Shown here: positions 53,850 to 63,319 of the stretch, piece by piece
Layout: each line of letters opens with the position of its first letter
How positions within the stretch are numbered: the stretch's first letter is position 1
Made by a program: the position numbers and the translations under genes
DNA from: Microbaculum sp051390635
Lineage (GTDB): Bacteria > Pseudomonadota > Alphaproteobacteria > Rhizobiales > Tepidamorphaceae
Length of the DNA stretch: 64,000 bases
Assembly (NCBI RefSeq): GCF_051390635.1
Contig: NZ_JBPODT010000006.1
Span: forward strand, 1 to 64,000
Direction of reading: 5' to 3'
The notes under the pieces: generated by a model
The model's input: only the letters and a program-made list of their open reading frames with translations
The model's database searches: none
What the model was told of the DNA's origin: nothing

Positions 53850-54294
53850 CGAAATCGGAATGAAGAAACACTTCGCCCTTGGGCACGATGCCGCCCATCC
53901 AGGGCTTCATCGGCCGCCCCTCGGTGTCCTGTGCGTGAACGGTCGAAGCTGCCAAGGGCACATCATCTATGATGACCTGGCCCTCGACGCGGATGGACTG
54001 TCCGGCCAATGCGACCACGGTCTTGATGAGCGGCGCTGTTCCGGCCGGGCAACGACCTCTGGGCAGATAAAAGCGCTCGCGGGCGAGATCGACGGCAGGA
54101 CCGGAAGGCGGGCAGATGAACACTCTGTCGCCGACCGCAACCGGGCGGTCCAGCGTTTCTATCTGCCAAAGGCCAAGCGGATAGGAGGGCGTGAAGTTCA
54201 CGCGATAGCCGCCCCATGCAAAGGCTGCCGCCATCGAACCGAGAAGCACGGCGCCGGCGCCGATGATCGCAAGCGCCCTGCAATGTCTCGTCAT
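53761..54294 (-). CDS. traF: Conjugative peptidase TraF
   Basis: A 177-residue S26-family signal peptidase homologue. The membrane anchor is ALAIIGAGAVLLGSMAAAFAW, and the catalytic Ser lies in VNFTPSYPLGLWQ with the general-base Lys in APLIKTVVALAGQ. In the Ti and RP4 systems TraF matures and cyclises the TrbC pilin. ATG 54294 overlaps the traA stop (ATGA). It provides the processing activity needed by trbC at 28621. Confidence 0.92.
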   Translation of the reverse strand: MTRHCRALAIIGAGAVLLGSMAAAFAWGGYRVNFTPSYPLGLWQIETLDRPVAVGDRVFICPPSGPAVDLARERFYLPRGRCPAGTAPLIKTVVALAGQSIRVEGQVIIDDVPLAASTVHAQDTEGRPMKPWMGGIVPKGEVFLHSDFGGSYDSRYFGPLPADGILGLAREILTFTP

Positions 54295-57200
54295 CGGCTC
54301 ATGCCCTGATCGCGGACCTGGCTCTGAGCCCGCGTCTCCTTCTGCGCCCGCTCATAGGCCGCAACGCGCTGGGCGGCACTGAAGCTCGGCCAGGCTGCCA
54401 CCAGTTTCGAGCGGTCGCCCTCGGCGACTTGTGCCGCGGCTGCATCATAGGCCGGCCCTTTGGCCTCTTTCGAGCCAAGGAATGCCCGTTCCCCAAACCG
54501 CTGGTCGAGCGCCTTGTTGAGCTGGTCGATCTCTGCTTTCGCCATTTTGTCAGCAAGGGCAAAACCGAGCGCGGCCGAAAGGTCGTTGCGATCGATCGCA
54601 TCGCGGATGCGGTCAAGCACGCCCTGCGCCGATCCGGACAATGCAGGAATGTCGACCCGGCTGCGATCGCGCTCGCGTGACAATTCGACGGTGCGAAGAT
54701 CTCCGATCTCGGCGCGCAGCCGCACATATCGGGCAATATTGTCCTTGAGTGCCGGAACGTTGTTCAAGGCCCGCTGCCGCTCGGCCTTCGCGTCCGATGA
54801 GGCAAACATGCCGGTCTTGCCGCGCATCGCGCCGAAGGCTTCCGGATCGCGACCGAGCTGGTCGACGATGCGGCTTTGCGCTGCCTGCCTTTCCGCTACA
54901 TTGGCGCTCATGATTGTGGAAAGGTTCATCGCATCGATCGCGCCATCGGGCTTCTCATAGACTTGAGTGACGCGGTCTCGAAGCTGGGTCCAGGCATGGG
55001 TGAGTGTGGCGTCTGATTGCAATTTGGCCTCCACGAGCTGCGGGATGGATTGCGCCCAGGTCGCGAGGCCGCGAACCCAGGGCTGGGAAACGGGAGAGGC
55101 AGTCGCGGCAGCCGCTGCCTGACGATCGGCGGCACGGCCGAACCGCCCGATGAAGCTTGCGAGCCTGGCGGCGGCCGTCTCGAGCCGATCGCGCTGCTCC
55201 CTGATCCAACGGAGCTGGTTTTCGACAAGGGCTTTCGCCACGCGCGCGCCGTGGAGGCCGCGGCTGTTGGCGTAGGAAAGCGCCTGCTCGTAGAGCTTCG
55301 ATCCGGTGAAATCGAGCGTCGTGTCCTTGGCCCCGCGCTTCGACAGGTTCTGAATGAGCCCGCCCGCCTTCTCGAACGAGCGTCGTCCGAAATAGAGTTT
55401 TGCGTCATGCCGGTGCCGGGTCATCGCCACATAGGTCAGATGCCTGTCGAGCGAGAGGGTCGCCAGCACCTTCACCCGATCGATGGTGGCGCCTTGGGAC
55501 TTATGGATGGTGGTCGCATAGCCATGATCCACATTGCGATAGAACCGCTGGTCGATCTCGACGCGCCGTCTGTCGTCTCCGATCTCGGTCACGATACGGC
55601 CCGTCTCGGCCTCGACAATGCGGCCGATCATGCCGTTCTTGACGCCAAGCGAACCCTCGTTCTTCAGGAACACGATCTGGTCGCCGACCGCGAAGTTCCG
55701 CATGCCGTCTTCCGTGCGGAAGGCATGGCCGTCTTCGATCAATCCGCGCTCGAGGAGCGCGCCACGCGCCAGCTCGTTCAGTGTCCGCACATCGTGGCGA
55801 AGATGCGCAAGGATCAGGCTCGACCGGTTCGGGTCGTAGTCGGCAATCCAGTCGCGAATGAGCGCGCTGACCGCCTGGTCCTTCAACTCCATTCCGACCA
55901 GGCGTCCCTTCCCCTTATAGGCGGAGATCGCCGCCCCGATCTTGCCTCGGGCAAGATCCATCGAGGCATCGCGCATCCACTGCTCACGCTGGCGGTAGAT
56001 CGTGCCGAGCTCGGCATAACCGACGCGATCGGCAAGCGAGCGGAACGCAGCGCCCGCCTCGATCGGCTGTAATTGGTCGGCATCGCCGACAAGAACGAGC
56101 TTGGCGCCTGCATGGGCAACAGCAGAAACGAAGTCGGCCATCTGGCGCGACGACACCATGCCCGCCTCGTCCATGACGAACACGCATCTGTTGTCCAGGT
56201 GAAGGCGGCCCCCCTCCCATTGGAGCTGCCAGGACGCGAGCGTTCGCGACGCAATGCCCGCCTCCTTCTCCAGCCCCTCGGCGGCCTTGCCCGCGAGCGC
56301 ACCGCCGACAACACGATAGCCGGAAGCCTCCCATGCTTCGCGCGCGGCCTTCATCATCGTCGTCTTGCCGGCGCCGGCGCGGCCGACGATGATGGCGAGG
56401 CGCTCGTTACCAGTGATGCGTTCCAGGCCGAAGCTCTGCTCGTCGGAAATCTGCGCATGGCCGGCAACGACTTCGGCGCGCGCGCTGATTGAGACGCCGA
56501 ACCGGCCGTTCGTCGCAAGATGCTCGGCCTGGTTCCCCATCTCGGCCTCAATGCGGATCATGTCGCGCGTCGCAAAACGCTCCGGCAATCGCTCGCCGGT
56601 CTCGGGATCGACGCCCTCGACTTCAATCCTCACGGCCTCCGGACTTCCCATGACGCGCGCCAGCAAGTTGGCGAACTGGCCGGGATCATCGACATAGCGG
56701 TGCAGATATTTGGCGACATCGCGCTCGTCGAAGACGCTCTTCTCGCGCGCGATCGCCTCCAGCACGATCTCCGGCCGGCGCTCTATCCGGCGCGCATTCT
56801 CGCGCCGCGTTTCCTCGTGCAATGCGAGCCGTTCAAGCCTGGCCGCGCGCCCTTCAGCCTCCGCTTGCCGCTGAATGTTTTTGCTGGCAACACCGATATG
56901 CGAAGTCGGTTCAAGGTCGATGCCACGCTCGGCATAGGAGCGGCCATCGACGCGAATGTCATGGCCGTTCAATTCCAGATGCTTGTTCTGCGCGGCGTAC
57001 CAGGCCTCGCGCATAGCGAGGAAGTCCGCCTTGTCACCGGCCCAGAGCTTGTAAACGATCTGGCCGGATTTCGACCTGACCGGCCGTCCGTCCTCTGCGA
57101 TGACAAGCACCTTCTTGCCGCCGAAACCGTCTTCCGTCAGCGGGCGCAATGTCGTCATCAGATGCACATGCGGATTGCCCGGCGCGTCATGGTAAACCCA

Positions 57201-57593
57201 GTCCGCAACCAGCCCTCGCGTGCTCACATGTTCCGCGACGAACTCGCACATCATTGCGATATTCTGCTCGGCGGTCAGCTCGCGCGGCAGCGCCAGTATG
57301 AACTCCTTGGCGAGCTGAGCGTCCTTGCGGGTCTCGAACGCCTCCACCTTATTCCAGAAGGCTTCGGACGCGCCGGCAACCGAGCGATCGGCAATAAGCG
57401 CCCTTGCCCAGTCCGGCGCATCGCCCGGCAACACAAACTCTTCATGGACCATTCCGGGCTTGCGCGAGAAGTCTGCCACCCTGCCCTCGCGCTCGTTCTC
57501 CATGCGGGCGCAATGGCGATACGCAGCCGCCGCAACAGCACTGCGGCCTTCGCCGCGGCTGATCAATTGGGGTGTGAAGTGCGTGATCGCCAC
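54291..57593 (-). CDS. traA: Conjugative relaxase-helicase TraA
   Basis: A 1100-residue TraA as in Ti plasmids. The MobA/MobL relaxase domain begins with AITHFTPQLISRGEGRSAVA and YRHC, and has the His motif GNPHVHLMTTLR. A TraI-like SF1 helicase follows with Walker A IVGRAGAGKTTMMKAAREAW near residue 395, CVFVMDEAGMVSSRQM, and VDHGYATTIHKSQGATIDRV. It nicks oriT and leads the strand into the recipient. GTG 57593 is chosen because family similarity begins exactly there; the open frame upstream covers the oriT region. Confidence 0.94.
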   Translation of the reverse strand: MAITHFTPQLISRGEGRSAVAAAAYRHCARMENEREGRVADFSRKPGMVHEEFVLPGDAPDWARALIADRSVAGASEAFWNKVEAFETRKDAQLAKEFILALPRELTAEQNIAMMCEFVAEHVSTRGLVADWVYHDAPGNPHVHLMTTLRPLTEDGFGGKKVLVIAEDGRPVRSKSGQIVYKLWAGDKADFLAMREAWYAAQNKHLELNGHDIRVDGRSYAERGIDLEPTSHIGVASKNIQRQAEAEGRAARLERLALHEETRRENARRIERRPEIVLEAIAREKSVFDERDVAKYLHRYVDDPGQFANLLARVMGSPEAVRIEVEGVDPETGERLPERFATRDMIRIEAEMGNQAEHLATNGRFGVSISARAEVVAGHAQISDEQSFGLERITGNERLAIIVGRAGAGKTTMMKAAREAWEASGYRVVGGALAGKAAEGLEKEAGIASRTLASWQLQWEGGRLHLDNRCVFVMDEAGMVSSRQMADFVSAVAHAGAKLVLVGDADQLQPIEAGAAFRSLADRVGYAELGTIYRQREQWMRDASMDLARGKIGAAISAYKGKGRLVGMELKDQAVSALIRDWIADYDPNRSSLILAHLRHDVRTLNELARGALLERGLIEDGHAFRTEDGMRNFAVGDQIVFLKNEGSLGVKNGMIGRIVEAETGRIVTEIGDDRRRVEIDQRFYRNVDHGYATTIHKSQGATIDRVKVLATLSLDRHLTYVAMTRHRHDAKLYFGRRSFEKAGGLIQNLSKRGAKDTTLDFTGSKLYEQALSYANSRGLHGARVAKALVENQLRWIREQRDRLETAAARLASFIGRFGRAADRQAAAAATASPVSQPWVRGLATWAQSIPQLVEAKLQSDATLTHAWTQLRDRVTQVYEKPDGAIDAMNLSTIMSANVAERQAAQSRIVDQLGRDPEAFGAMRGKTGMFASSDAKAERQRALNNVPALKDNIARYVRLRAEIGDLRTVELSRERDRSRVDIPALSGSAQGVLDRIRDAIDRNDLSAALGFALADKMAKAEIDQLNKALDQRFGERAFLGSKEAKGPAYDAAAAQVAEGDRSKLVAAWPSFSAAQRVAAYERAQKETRAQSQVRDQGMSR

Positions 57594-57667
57594 AGGGCAG
57601 GTGCTCTCTCGATCCGAACGCGAATGCTGTTCGGTCGAGCGCGGCCCATCCAGGGCCGGACGCGGGA

Positions 57668-57750
57668 ACGTTGCTAGCAACGTATTACTGCGCCCTTGGA
57701 CCGTTCTTCCGAACGGCGGGATTCTTCCCGCAATGCATAGGCTTCGCCTA
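57668..57750. other. oriT: Candidate oriT
   Basis: Between divergent traA and traC. A perfect 16-base palindrome ACGTTGCTAGCAACGT (57668-57683) is followed by TATTACTGCGCCCTTGG, whose GCGCCCTT core is the Ti/RSF1010-type nick-site sequence. Three small hairpins follow: CCGTTCTTCCGAACGG (57701), GCGGGATTCTTCCCGC (57716) and TAGGCTTCGCCTA (57738). The exact nick position is not assigned. Confidence 0.75.
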
Positions 57751-57751
57751 C

Positions 57752-57767
57752 CTGTGGTTTTTCGCAG
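57752..57767. promoter_or_regulatory. Candidate tra box between traA and traC
   Basis: CTGTGGTTTTTCGCAG matches the traI-upstream tra box at 13 of 16 positions, with one change in each half-site. It lies between the divergent traAFBH and traCDG operons, where TraR acts in Ti plasmids. Confidence 0.55.
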
Positions 57768-57840
57768 GGTGCGCTGCGCGCACGTCAAATGCGATTCTCC
57801 GCATCGCAATGACCATCTACGAAACCGGAGAACCCCGCCG

Positions 57841-58089
57841 ATGAGACGACCCTCTTCCCGTATCCGCGAGGAAATCGAACGCCTACAGGAGCAGCTGAAG
57901 CTTGCCGAAACCAAGGAGGCCGAACGCATCGGCCGGCTCGCGCTGAAGGCCGGATTAGGCGAAGTGAACGCATCCGACACAGAGCTGGTCACAGGCTTCG
58001 AAGAGATGGCAAAGCGATTTCAAGCGGGGACGAAACAGAAGACCTCCGGGCCGGCTGCTCGCTCTCAAACGGGCGCTCCTGATGCATGA
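57841..58089 (+). CDS. traC: Conjugal transfer protein TraC
   Basis: An 82-residue basic helical protein matching Ti TraC (SSRIREEIERLQEQLKLAET, GRLALKAGLGEVNASDTELV). Such proteins assist TraA at oriT, probably as part of the relaxosome. ATG 57841 lies ~250 bases from the traA start, across oriT. It overlaps traD by eight bases. Confidence 0.88.
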   Translation: MRRPSSRIREEIERLQEQLKLAETKEAERIGRLALKAGLGEVNASDTELVTGFEEMAKRFQAGTKQKTSGPAARSQTGAPDA

Positions 58090-58372
58090 GCGCCGCTACC
58101 GGGCGTCACAAACGGAAGCCCGGAAGAAGGATGCGCGCGAGAAGATCCAGCTCGGCGGTCTCGTCGTGAAGGCGGGACTTCGCAGTGCGGATCGCGCCGT
58201 CATTCTCGGCGCCCTCATCGATGCGGCTGCGCGGCTCAGCGACGCAACCGAGCGCGCTCGATTGGCCGCAATCGGAAAGGCGATATTCGATAATGACAGC
58301 GAAGAAACTGATGCTGCTGACCGCACCGGCGATGATGATGTTGGGAGCCGTTCTGGGGCTCCAGGGGATTGA
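58082..58372 (+). CDS. traD: Conjugal transfer protein TraD
   Basis: A 96-residue protein matching Ti TraD (ARKKDAREKIQLGGLVVKAG, ADRAVILGALIDAAARLSDA). Ti TraD is about 71 residues; the extra acidic C-terminal tail here (DSEETDAADRTGDDDVGSRS) arises because the frame runs 80 bases into traG. It should act with TraC and TraG at oriT. ATG 58082 overlaps the traC end. Confidence 0.82.
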   Translation: MHERRYRASQTEARKKDAREKIQLGGLVVKAGLRSADRAVILGALIDAAARLSDATERARLAAIGKAIFDNDSEETDAADRTGDDDVGSRSGAPGD

Positions 58373-60224
58373 GTCCTGGCTCGCCGCTTTCGGCACTTCG
58401 CCGGAAAGCTACCAGACCCTCGGGCGCGGCGGCCTTGTCGTCCCCTACGCCGCCGCGGCCGCGATCGGCGTCATTTTCCTCTTTGCCGCCAAGGGCTCAC
58501 TTGCCATTCAGTCGGCCGGCCTCGGCGTCCTGATCGGCGGGGTTGCCGCCGCCGCGTTCGCCGCCATTTCGGAGACGCTACGCCTGTCCGATTTCGCCAG
58601 CCAGGTGCCGCAAGGAACGCTGTTTTCCTTACTTGACCTTTACACTATCGGCGGCGCGGCGACGGCCTTCGTCGCCGGCATGTTCGGATTGCGGGTTGCG
58701 CTGCGCGGCAATGCCGTCTTTGGCGCGACGGGTCCGAAACGGCTCTCCGGCCGTCGCGCCATCCATGGCGATAGCCATTGGATGGACAGCGCCACAATCG
58801 CAGGACTCTTTCCCGAAAGCGGTGGCATCGTCATCGGTGAGCGCTATCGCGTCGACGAGGATTCCGTCGCCGGCGTCAACTTCGATCCGCGCCGCAAGGA
58901 GACGTGGGGCAAGGGCGGAAAATCACCGCTCGTCTGCTTCGACTGCGGATTTGGCTCGACGCACGGCATCGTCTTTGCTGGTTCCGGCGGTTACAAGACC
59001 ACCTCCGTGGTCGTGCCGACGGCGCTCAAGTTCAAGGGCTCGATGATCATCCTCGATCCCTCGACCGAGATTGCGCCGATGGTCGCCGCCCATCGCGAAG
59101 CGCATGGTCAGGACGTGCTCATTCTCGATCCGAAACGACCCGACATCGGGTTCAACGTGCTCGACTGGATCGGCCGCTTCGGCAATGCGCCGGAGGAAGA
59201 CATTGCCTCCGTGGCGGCGTGGCTGATGTCGGAAAAACCACGCGTCACCTCCGGCGCCGACGATTTCTTCCGCGTCTCGGCCGAACAGCTCATCACCGGC
59301 GTCATCGCCGACGTGATGCTGTCCGATCCGGACGATACCAAGCGCGAACGATCGCTGCGCATCGTCCGCGCGCGACTGGCCGAGCCGGAAGAAACGCTCA
59401 AGGAAAAGCTCGCCGATCTTTATCAAAGCTCGACCTCCCGGTTCGTCAAAGAGGTCATCGCCCCCTTCATCAACATGACGCCGCAAACCTTCTCCGGCGT
59501 CTATGCGACCGCCGCCAAGGAGACGCACTGGCTCTCCTACGACAGCTACGCGGCCATCGTGTCGGGCAACACTTTCAGGACGGACGACATCGCCAATGGG
59601 CGCACGACGGTGTTCATCAATGTCGATCTGTCTACCTTGGAAAATCACCCCGGTATGGCTCGCGTCGTCATCGGAGCGTTCCTCAAGGCGATCTACAATC
59701 GCAATGGCGATCTCGAAGAGCGCGCCCTGTTCCTGCTCGATGAGGCCGCCCGCCTCGGCTACATGCGCATCGTCGAAACCGCCCGCGACGCCGGCCGCAA
59801 ATATGGCATCACACTCCTGATGCTGTTCCAGTCGCTCGGGCAGATGCGGGAGGCCTTTGGTGGGCGCGACGCGACCAGCAAATGGTTCGAGTCCGCTTCC
59901 TGGGTGTCGTTCTCGGCGATCAATGATCCGGAAACGGCGAAGTACATTTCCGAGCGCTGCGGGATGACCACGGTAGAGGTGAACCACGTCAGCCGCACCT
60001 CGCGCGACATGGGTTCGTCCCGCACCCGCTCCCAACAGCTCTCGCAACGCCCGCTGATCCTGCCGCATGAAGTCACCCAGATGCGCGCCGATGAGCAGAT
60101 CATCCTCACCGGCGGTAATCCGCCGCTACGTTGCGGTCGCGCCATCTACTTCCGCCGTCCGGAAATGGCGGCGCTCGTCGGCAAGAGCAATTTCCAACCG
60201 AAGACGGGAGCAGCTGGATCCTGA
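58293..60224 (+). CDS. traG: Coupling protein TraG
   Basis: A 643-residue VirD4-type coupling ATPase that docks the relaxosome to the channel. N-terminal membrane helices (LMLLTAPAMMMLGAVLGL, VVPYAAAAAIGVIFLFAA) precede Walker A GIVFAGSGGYKTTSVVVPT near residue 230 and Walker B ALFLLDEAARLGYMRI near 480. ATG 58293 lies inside traD by 80 bases. It links the DNA-transfer module here to the trb channel encoded 20 kb away. Confidence 0.94.
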   Translation: MTAKKLMLLTAPAMMMLGAVLGLQGIESWLAAFGTSPESYQTLGRGGLVVPYAAAAAIGVIFLFAAKGSLAIQSAGLGVLIGGVAAAAFAAISETLRLSDFASQVPQGTLFSLLDLYTIGGAATAFVAGMFGLRVALRGNAVFGATGPKRLSGRRAIHGDSHWMDSATIAGLFPESGGIVIGERYRVDEDSVAGVNFDPRRKETWGKGGKSPLVCFDCGFGSTHGIVFAGSGGYKTTSVVVPTALKFKGSMIILDPSTEIAPMVAAHREAHGQDVLILDPKRPDIGFNVLDWIGRFGNAPEEDIASVAAWLMSEKPRVTSGADDFFRVSAEQLITGVIADVMLSDPDDTKRERSLRIVRARLAEPEETLKEKLADLYQSSTSRFVKEVIAPFINMTPQTFSGVYATAAKETHWLSYDSYAAIVSGNTFRTDDIANGRTTVFINVDLSTLENHPGMARVVIGAFLKAIYNRNGDLEERALFLLDEAARLGYMRIVETARDAGRKYGITLLMLFQSLGQMREAFGGRDATSKWFESASWVSFSAINDPETAKYISERCGMTTVEVNHVSRTSRDMGSSRTRSQQLSQRPLILPHEVTQMRADEQIILTGGNPPLRCGRAIYFRRPEMAALVGKSNFQPKTGAAGS

Positions 60225-60717
60225 AACGGCAGCCGTCCCGCCCCCGTTTACCACAAGCTCGGGGGCTTCTCTTCGGCGCAATGTGGGAAGCGCGTTCAGC
60301 CCCCTCGCCTGCTCCGCTTCGCTTCGCCCCGCCTTGGGCGGGGTGGAAAACAGGGACGGCACGGGACTCTGTGCCTTGGCCGCATGACGGGCGGCTGTTC
60401 ACGCAACTATTCTCGCTGACGAAGGGGGATCATCATTCAAGCATCACGACAAAAACCGACGTGGCTGGGTCCCGGCAAGGACTCGGATTTCGGCATTCGG
60501 ACAGTTGCTGACCTTTGTCGAACGGCCAGCAACGTGACCCATGATCCAATGCCACTCATCCGGGGGCTCGAAACCAGGCGTTGGGCACAAGTGGCGCTCC
60601 TGCCCAGGCTAAAACCCACTGTGGCGCCTTCAAATGCGGGCGACAACTACCACCGCCGATTTCCTTTGCAATTCTATCTGTCGTTTGCTATCGCTAGATA
60701 TCAGATTGTGAGGATGT
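60225..60717. other. Intergenic region after traG
   Basis: 493 bases with no supported gene. A strong hairpin (CCCCGCC, TTG, GGCGGGG; 60327-60343) could end traCDG transcripts but lacks a T-run, so it is not called a terminator. The rest is unremarkable; promoter sequence for the helicase gene should lie near 60660-60710. Confidence 0.4.
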
Positions 60718-62748
60718 ATGACGGATACTGACGGTTGGCTCTCTCTTGAAGAGACCGCGATCTACTTAGGAATGGGCAAGACCGCGCTGTATGCGATGGC
60801 GCGCGAGAACCGCATCCCGGCGCGGAAGATCGGCAAGAAATGGATCTTCGAAAAGAGCGGGCTCGACCAGTGGGTACGCACCGCCCGCCCCCTGCAGTCG
60901 TTCTTCCTGGACGCTGAATTCGTCATCGACGGGAACGACCACCTCCGCGACCCACAGCGCGAAGGCTATCTGCGCACTTATGAATTCTTCCGGGCGGGAA
61001 AGAATAAGGCGATCCTCCAGGTTCCGGTCGGATGCGGCAAGACCGGCCTGGCTTCTCTCCTGCCGTTTGGACTCTCCGAGGGCAGGGTCATTGTTATCGC
61101 GCCCAACCTCACCATCAAGGACGGGCTTTACGAAGCGATGGACATCACAAACCGGCAGAAATGCTTCTGGCGGAAAGCGGGTGTGCTCAGCGCTGACCAG
61201 ATGTTGTCTGGTCCGTTGGCATGTACGCTGGATAGCGGCAACATCTCGATAGCAACAAAGTCCCATATCGTCATCACGAACGTCCATCAGCTCGCGACCA
61301 ACGTCGATAAGTGGCTGACCCAGTTTCCCGATGACTTTTTCGACATGATCATAGTTGATGAGGCGCACCACAGCGCGGCCGCTAGCTGGCAGAAAGTCAT
61401 CGAGCGTTTTCCAAACGCCAAGGTCATCCTGCTTACGGCGACCCCATTCCGGGGCGATCGCCAGGAACTCGATGGCGAATTGGTGTTCCGGTATCCATTC
61501 CGCAACGCCACCCTGAAAGGCTATATCAAGCGCCTCAAGGCAAGTTACGTCGCTCCGTCGACCATTGAGCTCGGATTTTCCGACGCCGGCGGGCGAACGT
61601 ACACCTTGGACGAGGTGCTGAAGCTCAAGGAGGAAGAATGGTTCAGCCGCGGCGTGGCGCTTGCTAGGCTGTGCAACAAGCACATCGTCGATAGCAGTTT
61701 GCAGAAGCTCGATGAGCTTAGACAAAGCGGGACGCAGCACCAGCTCATCGCAGTCGCGTGCTCCATCAATCATGCGCGGGAAATCCGTTCGCTGTATCAG
61801 GAGCGCGGCTTCAACGCCGACGTTATCCATAGCAAGCAGACGGAGGATGAGCAGGCGGCCATTCTTGCGGCACTGCGCAACGGCTCACTCGATTGTATCA
61901 TCCAGGTGCAGATGCTTGGCGAGGGGTTCGACCATCCCAAATTGAGCGTTGCAGCGATCTTCCGCCCGTTCCGGTCATTGGCGCCCTACATCCAGTTTGT
62001 CGGGCGCATAATGCGGGTCGTTGTGCAGAACGATCCGGGTCATCCAGACAATGTCGGCCATATCGTCACCCATCTGGGCATGAACCTCGACGCACGCCTG
62101 AAGGAATTCAAGGAGTTCGAGAACGACGACCAGGCGTTCTGGGACAAGGTCATTGGCGGCGACGAACCGGAGGTACCGCAAGGGGTGCTCGACGGTAGCG
62201 CGCGGCTTCGTGCGGGCGACCAGGTCGTCGTCCACGGTGAGGTCGTCGATTCCTTGTGGGAAGAAGATTTCACGTCGGTCGAGGACACGCAGATCGTCGC
62301 GGACCTACGGGAACGTTTGAAGCTCCTCGGCCTCGACGACAGCAAGGCTGAGGAAATGGTTCGGCTCGCGCAGCAGTCTCCAATGCGAAAGAGGTCGGCC
62401 ACGGCACCTTTCATGGTCCAGCCACAGCGTGAGTGGGAAGAGGCCAGGAAGCGCATGCAGGAGCAGGCTAAACGCCTCGCAAACGTGTTGCTGAATCATG
62501 TTGAGCTTAAACAGACCGGCAATGAGATGGTCTACAAATACAAATCCTTGAAGCTCACCGGCAGGAACAACTACATCTGTGCGCTGATGATGGTGAACAA
62601 GGAAATGCAAAAACGCCTGGGCAAAGAGAGGCAGCAGGCGACAACAGAAGAATTCCGTTCTGTCCTCGATAACCTGGACGACCTGCTGCAAGTGCTTGTC
62701 AGGCGCGTTCGCAAAGCGAAGGCGGAGTATGACAAAATCGAATCCTAG
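60718..62748 (+). CDS. HTH-fused SF2 helicase
   Basis: A 676-residue fusion. Residues ~5-55 are an excisionase/MerR-type helix-turn-helix (WLSLEETAIYLGMGKTALYA, RKIGKKWIFEKSGLDQWV). A DEAD/DEAH-type SF2 helicase follows: Walker A LQVPVGCGKTGLASLL (~101-115), DMIIVDEAHHSAAASW, VILLTATPFRG, and motif VI IQFVGRIMRVVVQ. The C-terminal ~170 residues are helical and charged. The fusion suggests a helicase steered to a specific site. It overlaps the zinc-ribbon gene downstream. Possibly a defence gene; not proven. Confidence 0.85.
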   Translation: MTDTDGWLSLEETAIYLGMGKTALYAMARENRIPARKIGKKWIFEKSGLDQWVRTARPLQSFFLDAEFVIDGNDHLRDPQREGYLRTYEFFRAGKNKAILQVPVGCGKTGLASLLPFGLSEGRVIVIAPNLTIKDGLYEAMDITNRQKCFWRKAGVLSADQMLSGPLACTLDSGNISIATKSHIVITNVHQLATNVDKWLTQFPDDFFDMIIVDEAHHSAAASWQKVIERFPNAKVILLTATPFRGDRQELDGELVFRYPFRNATLKGYIKRLKASYVAPSTIELGFSDAGGRTYTLDEVLKLKEEEWFSRGVALARLCNKHIVDSSLQKLDELRQSGTQHQLIAVACSINHAREIRSLYQERGFNADVIHSKQTEDEQAAILAALRNGSLDCIIQVQMLGEGFDHPKLSVAAIFRPFRSLAPYIQFVGRIMRVVVQNDPGHPDNVGHIVTHLGMNLDARLKEFKEFENDDQAFWDKVIGGDEPEVPQGVLDGSARLRAGDQVVVHGEVVDSLWEEDFTSVEDTQIVADLRERLKLLGLDDSKAEEMVRLAQQSPMRKRSATAPFMVQPQREWEEARKRMQEQAKRLANVLLNHVELKQTGNEMVYKYKSLKLTGRNNYICALMMVNKEMQKRLGKERQQATTEEFRSVLDNLDDLLQVLVRRVRKAKAEYDKIES

Positions 62749-63001
62749 AGGGCCAACGCCTTCGCTGATTGGAGGCACGAACGGCCGCCCCAAGCGGACT
62801 CCCGTCAAACGCCTCAGCAAATGCTATCGCTGCCACGACGACCTCGTCATGGGAACAACCTGCATCGAGATTCCAAAGCTTGGGCAGGCCTATTCGACTG
62901 AACGGCGTGTGTGCGATGCGTGCTTCCAACTCATTCTGCGCAAGACAGACGATGACCTTGCCGAGATCAGGAAACTCTCATCCGTAGACGCTTCGGGCTA
63001 A
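62729..63001 (+). CDS. Small zinc-ribbon-like protein
   Basis: A 90-residue protein with two CxxC pairs (SKCYRCHDDLVMG and ERRVCDACFQLIL) likely to bind one zinc ion, plus a basic N-terminus. ATG 62729 lies 20 bases inside the helicase gene with GGCGGAG upstream, so the two are probably coupled and may act together. No family recognised. A longer frame from 62696 is possible. Confidence 0.65.
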   Translation: MTKSNPRGPTPSLIGGTNGRPKRTPVKRLSKCYRCHDDLVMGTTCIEIPKLGQAYSTERRVCDACFQLILRKTDDDLAEIRKLSSVDASG

Positions 63002-63319
63002 ATGGAGTCAACCGTTGCCGCGGTATTCCCGCCGACGCCGGTCATACTGACACGCTGCGTATGATCAATCGTGTGAAGCAGGCACAGGCCGGCAGATTCT
63101 AAGCGCCGACCAAAGGGGGCGGATATCAGTCGGAACCTGAAGGTCAACACCGAACCGGTCAAAGGTCAGCTTCTGGGCCATTAAACCGCCGAGCTCGTAC
63201 GCTAAATTTTAGCACCAGCGTGACGCTGCACGGCCGCTCGGGGTGGCGTGCGGTCATTGAACCCCGTCGTCCTCTTCCTCGCCCACGCCGATTCAAGACT
63301 TGCGGAAGGCGTGTGCCGT
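63002..63319. other. Intergenic region
   Basis: 318 bases between the convergent zinc-ribbon and exonuclease genes. I find no supported gene, RNA or hairpin terminator in it. Confidence 0.4.

Noticed and set aside
55017..57677. Long plus-strand frames opposite traA (also near 58923-60068 opposite traG)
   Set aside because: traA and traG carry complete motifs; these frames have no recognisable domains.
60327..60343. Hairpin after traG as a terminator
   Set aside because: No T-run follows it, so it is only noted as a hairpin.
63185..63225. Possible third copy of the 46-bp repeat (AAATTTTAGCACC region)
   Set aside because: Similarity is limited to a few bases and the spacing does not match.
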